In this document: one piece after another, positions 60,991 to 64,000 of the stretch | How positions within the stretch are numbered: the stretch's first letter is position 1 | Layout: each line of letters starts with the position of its first letter | Source of the DNA: Microvirga flavescens | Lineage (GTDB): Bacteria; Pseudomonadota; Alphaproteobacteria; Rhizobiales; Beijerinckiaceae | Reading direction: 5' to 3' | DNA length: 64,000 nt | NCBI RefSeq assembly: GCF_003290125.1 | Contig: NZ_QMKH01000007.1 | Location: 1 to 64,000, forward strand | The notes under the pieces: model-generated | The model's database searches: none | Told to the model about the DNA's origin: nothing | What the model saw: the letters and a program-made list of their open reading frames with translations, nothing else | Translations under genes and position numbers: made by a program

Positions 60991-62622
60991 TCAAGCGCGC
61001 GAAGCCGATTTCGCGTCCGCCAAAATCATCTCCGCCCCCTTCTCGGCAATCATCATCGTGGGCGAATTCGTATTGCCCGATGTGATGCTCGGCATGGCGG
61101 AGGCGTCCACCACGCGCAGTCCTTCGACCCCTCTGACCCGGAGCCTCGCATCGAGAACCGCTGTCGGATCGTCGTCGCTCCCCATCTTGGCCGTGCCGAC
61201 CGGGTGGAAGATGGTGGTGCCGATATCACCTGCCGCCGCGACGAGTTCGCCGTCTGTCGTCAGGTGAGCGCCGGGGCGGAATTCCTCGGGATGAAAGCGG
61301 GCGAGCGGCGCAGCGTTGGCGATCTTTCTCGCCAGACGAATGGAATCGACGGCCACCCGCCTGTCCTCCTCCGTCGAGAGGTAGTTGGGGTGGATCATGG
61401 GTGCGCTGCGCGGGTCGCCCGAGCGGGCGTGGATCGAGCCCCGGCTCGTCGGCCTCAAGTTACAGACGCTCGCCGTAAAGGCCGGGAACGGGTGCGGCAT
61501 GTCGCCGAATTTGTCGAGAGACAGGGGCTGAATGTGGAACTGCACGTTTGCCGTCGCCTGTTCCGGCGAGGAGCGCGTGAAGAGGCCGAGCTGCGACGGG
61601 GCCATCGTGAGCGGGCCTTTGCGGAACAGCGCGTATTCCAGCGCCATGAGCCCACGCATCCAGAGCTTGCGGTAATCGTCATTGAGGGTGCGCACGCCCG
61701 ACACCTTGAAGATGGGGCGAAGCTGGAGATGATCCTGCAAGTTCTCGCCGACGCCGGGTAGCGCATGCACGAGAGGAATGCCGAGATCGCGCAGGCGCTC
61801 CGGCTGACCGATGCCCGAGAGTTCGAGCAACTGCGGCGAGCACACCGCGCCTGCCGAGAGAACGACTTCTCCATCGGCCCGAGCGAAGAACTGCTCGCTT
61901 CCTTTCGTGTAGAGAACGCCGACGGCCCTGCGGCCTTCCATCACTACGCGCTCGACCCGCACGCCCGTTTCGAGGTGCAGATTGGGGCGGTTGAGAACAG
62001 GCTTCAGGAACCCGCGCGCCGCGCTCCAGCGTCTCCCGTTCTTCTGGTTCACCTGAAAATAGGACGAGCCTTCATTATCGCCGGTGTTGAAGTCATCGAC
62101 CTTCGGAATACCGACGCGTTCCGCCGCATCCTGAACCGCATCAAGCAGATCCCAGCGCATGCGCGGAAAGTCGACCCGCCACTCGCCGCCCGAACGGTGC
62201 GAGGCATTCATCGGGCGCGCGTGATCCTCCATCTTGAGGAAGTAAGGCAGCACGCCGTCCCAGCCCCAGCCGGGAAGTCCCGCCTGCCGCCAGCGGTCGT
62301 AGTCGGCAGCCTGCCCGCGCATATAGATCATCGCGTTGATGGCGGATGACCCGCCGATCACCTTGCCACGCGGATAGGCGAGCGAGCGCCCGTTGAGGCC
62401 CGCTTGCTCCTCGGTCCTGAACATCCAGTCCGCGCGCGGGTTGCCGATGGCGAAGAGATAGCCGACGGGAATGTGAAACCAGATCCAGTTGTCACGCCCG
62501 CCCGCCTCCAGAACGAGAACGCGCTTTGACGGATCGGCGGAGAGCCTGTTCGCCAGCACGCAGCCAGCGGAGCCCGCACCGACGATGATGTAGTCGAAGC
62601 GGCCTGTTTCGTTCTGCGTCAC
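60991..62622 (-). CDS. GMC-family flavin oxidoreductase (choline/alcohol dehydrogenase type)
   Basis: 543 residues. FAD-binding GxGxxG in YIIVGAGSAGCVLANRLS near the N-terminus, the ATG-like GGSSAINAMIYMRG, and the C-terminal catalytic region with HPVGTAKMG (His) and ITSGNTNSPTMMIAEK (Asn) are intact. The family oxidises alcohols with FAD; choline, PEG and other alcohol dehydrogenases share this pattern, so the substrate is open and no betB or betI is adjacent. The GTG start at 62622 has GGAGGAG about 8 bp upstream. It is divergent from the exported-protein pair. Confidence 0.93.
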   Translation of the reverse strand: MTQNETGRFDYIIVGAGSAGCVLANRLSADPSKRVLVLEAGGRDNWIWFHIPVGYLFAIGNPRADWMFRTEEQAGLNGRSLAYPRGKVIGGSSAINAMIYMRGQAADYDRWRQAGLPGWGWDGVLPYFLKMEDHARPMNASHRSGGEWRVDFPRMRWDLLDAVQDAAERVGIPKVDDFNTGDNEGSSYFQVNQKNGRRWSAARGFLKPVLNRPNLHLETGVRVERVVMEGRRAVGVLYTKGSEQFFARADGEVVLSAGAVCSPQLLELSGIGQPERLRDLGIPLVHALPGVGENLQDHLQLRPIFKVSGVRTLNDDYRKLWMRGLMALEYALFRKGPLTMAPSQLGLFTRSSPEQATANVQFHIQPLSLDKFGDMPHPFPAFTASVCNLRPTSRGSIHARSGDPRSAPMIHPNYLSTEEDRRVAVDSIRLARKIANAAPLARFHPEEFRPGAHLTTDGELVAAAGDIGTTIFHPVGTAKMGSDDDPTAVLDARLRVRGVEGLRVVDASAMPSITSGNTNSPTMMIAEKGAEMILADAKSASRA

Positions 62623-62767
62623 ATCTGTCTCCTCCCGGGCCGCACCATAGAGCGCCGTGAAGCTCCTCTGCCACAGGAGAAAAGTCGAAGCGGGCTGCTG
62701 TCATTGAAGGAGTGGACAAACTCCGGAGGGATGGAATGATATAGCCCGCGTCCACGAGGGAAGCCCC

Positions 62768-63352
62768 ATGAGACCCTTCAGCCTGCCGTTCCTGGCCTGC
62801 GCCATCGGCCTCGTCATCGGCACGCTCGTGCCGGCATCGCAGGCTGCCGCGCAGTTCACCGTCGATCGGGAGAGATCGCAAAGCAGCGTCCGGGAGCTTT
62901 TCATCGACGGATTCGGATTTCCCATGCAGATCGCGGGCCTCGCGCGCGGACAGGTCCTGCAGTACCAGACGCCGAGCGGCGGCTTCAGCGTTCAGTACGG
63001 CACCCCGAAAGCGGGCGCGTGGGCGACTGTCTACATCTACAACGAACTGCGAGAGCCCGGTGCGCCTCCCGTCTCCGTCGAGGACGAGAAACGTGTTTCC
63101 CTCGCGGCCCTGCAGGCCATCGTCAAACTCCGCAAGCTGAAACGGGTCGACGTCGCCGAGCAACTCGACGACAGCGGCTTTTCCGGCGCACGGCTCGTCA
63201 TCGACGACGGGCGGATGGAATTCGATTCATTCCTCTTCCTGACGCGGGAGAAGGGACGCATCGTCAAGATCAGGCTCACCCTCGCGCCGGGACGCGACCG
63301 AGACGTGGCCTCACGCTTCGTGAAAGCCTACAGCCGCACGTTGGGGATCTAG
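62768..63352 (+). CDS. Exported protein, first of a tandem paralogous pair
   Basis: 194 residues with a signal peptide ending near AAAQ. The mature part begins RSQSSVRELFIDGFGFPMQI and continues AGLARGQVLQYQ ... GGFSVQYGTP ... WATVYIYNE; the C-terminal half is acidic and basic mixed and ends in SRTLGI. It is clearly related to the next gene: the order FxFPxxIxGxARxxVxxY, GFSVxYxxP and WAxVYxYxE is shared. I recognise no named family. A short GAAGC stretch lies before the ATG, giving a weak ribosome-binding site. Confidence 0.8.
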   Translation: MRPFSLPFLACAIGLVIGTLVPASQAAAQFTVDRERSQSSVRELFIDGFGFPMQIAGLARGQVLQYQTPSGGFSVQYGTPKAGAWATVYIYNELREPGAPPVSVEDEKRVSLAALQAIVKLRKLKRVDVAEQLDDSGFSGARLVIDDGRMEFDSFLFLTREKGRIVKIRLTLAPGRDRDVASRFVKAYSRTLGI

Positions 63353-63495
63353 CAGGCCTCAAGCCCGGCGACCTCCAAAGGGTCGCGTATTCAGCGCCCT
63401 CGTGCCCATCGTCCCTTGCTCGCGACGGAAGCATCGTTGGGCAATAGACTCCAGAACGAGAACACGATTACAGTTCCAGTTCGAAGGAAGTTCTC

Positions 63496-64000
63496 ATGCA
63501 AAGTCTGGCTCATAAAACCATTCTCTGGGTGCTGTGCCTCATCACTTTGGGCATTATCGCACCTGCTTCACATTCCTTTGCACAAAGCTCAGTGGACAGC
63601 GCACTCTCGGCGAGTCGCGCGCGCGACCTCGTTATCGAGGGCTATAGTTTTCCTCGTGAGATCGTTGGAATGGCCCGAAGCATCGTCCAGCGCTACGGGG
63701 GCGATGCAGGCTTCAGCGTGCGATATTCGTCTCCCGACAAGAGCACCTGGGCCGACGTCTACGTCTACGACGAAAGCCGAGACCGTTCCCAAAGATCGGA
63801 AACGAAGAATGCTGCAAAAGAAGTTTCCGCTGCGCTCGGCGAGATCGACAGGATGGTAAGCGCCGGCATTTATAAGCAGGCACAAGTGCTCAAGCGCTGG
63901 AACGAGTCGGGCTACGATGCCGCCAGCCTGCGTATCGAAATGAAGGACCAAACCGTACCGTCCTTCCTTTTCGTGACGGTGAACCGCGACAAGTTCGTCA
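63496..64000 (+). CDS. Exported protein, second of the paralogous pair, cut by the window edge
   Basis: 168 codons are visible without a stop. The signal peptide MQSLAHKTILWVLCLITLG ends near SFAQ. The mature part opens LVIEGYSFPREIVGMARSIV and GFSVRYSSPDKSTWADVYV, aligned with the preceding gene, then diverges. AAGGAAG lies 5 bp before the ATG, better than for the first copy. The paralogy suggests tandem duplication; the missing C-terminus prevents length comparison. Confidence 0.82.
   Translation, partial: MQSLAHKTILWVLCLITLGIIAPASHSFAQSSVDSALSASRARDLVIEGYSFPREIVGMARSIVQRYGGDAGFSVRYSSPDKSTWADVYVYDESRDRSQRSETKNAAKEVSAALGEIDRMVSAGIYKQAQVLKRWNESGYDAASLRIEMKDQTVPSFLFVTVNRDKFV

Overview
The window reads as chromosomal DNA of a high-GC alphaproteobacterium of the order Rhizobiales (Hyphomicrobiales). 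The evidence is DivK and PopZ cell-cycle proteins, an AapJQMP amino-acid importer with metC divergent from it, EipB, a ClpS-ClpA pair, a phasin, and dispersed palindromic elements of the kind common in this order. A Microvirga/Methylobacterium-like genus fits the gene content, but I cannot fix the genus from sequence alone. There is no phage, insertion sequence, CRISPR array or plasmid backbone. Nearly all genes are housekeeping or envelope genes at normal density, and the accessory features are few and scattered.

Layout. 1-2375: a truncated RTX-type calcium-binding repeat protein on the minus strand, then about 570 bp without a gene that holds a two-hairpin leader ending in a terminator-like stem ahead of rnr. 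2376-10070: rnr, a DUF983 gene, a Nudix hydrolase, rpmG, a HAD hydrolase, two small envelope genes, divK, a DUF3572 gene and dinB. This resembles the usual Rhizobiales rnr...rpmG...divK...dinB block, but topA and pleD are absent from their expected places. 10061-19254: eipB, a RidA-GDPD-DUF482 run, clpS-clpA with a small membrane protein, a phasin with a striking palindromic promoter, and a D,D-carboxypeptidase with a SPOR domain. 19324-26149: a DnaJ-domain membrane protein, panC, three small minus-strand genes, a methylcrotonyl-CoA-carboxylase-type biotin subunit, and mntH. 26112-34303: a GT39-like membrane protein, a DUF2459 gene, valS, popZ, tolC, a Pcm-like methyltransferase, tRNA-Cys and tRNA-Asn. 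34400-43539: photolyase, an AlaX-like editing protein, a sulfurtransferase, aapPMQJ and metC. 43591-49307: a three-gene lipid-linked-sugar operon (ArnT-like, GT2, LAB_N) and two divergent membrane diguanylate cyclases. 49374-53028: TerC, a DUF2945 gene, tRNA-Lys, an acyltransferase-3 gene, and a divergent SGNH-like protein. 53009-59540: tgt, a third diguanylate cyclase, queA, an FMN reductase, ppiB, a TonB-C-like protein, ppiA and coaD. 59541-64000: a 22-codon signal-peptide-only ORF, a second repeat protein with an unusual 27-residue period, a dispersed inverted repeat, a GMC oxidoreductase, and a tandem pair of exported paralogues, the second cut by the window edge.

Genes that plausibly work together: clpS with clpA (N-degron proteolysis); aapJQMP (amino-acid import); the ArnT-like/GT2/LAB_N trio (lipid-carrier-dependent envelope glycosylation); the acyltransferase-3 and SGNH pair (envelope O-acylation, inferred); queA with tgt (queuosine), now split by a diguanylate cyclase; and three GGDEF proteins with different N-terminal membrane sensors and different I-site status, with no EAL protein nearby.

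The most noteworthy non-genic signal is a family of four about 50-bp intergenic palindromes. Both nested stems vary by compensatory changes, and two copies supply the stop codon of the neighbouring gene. Other signals worth checking are the hairpin burying the mntH ribosome-binding site, the double palindrome upstream of the phasin gene, and the leader of rnr.
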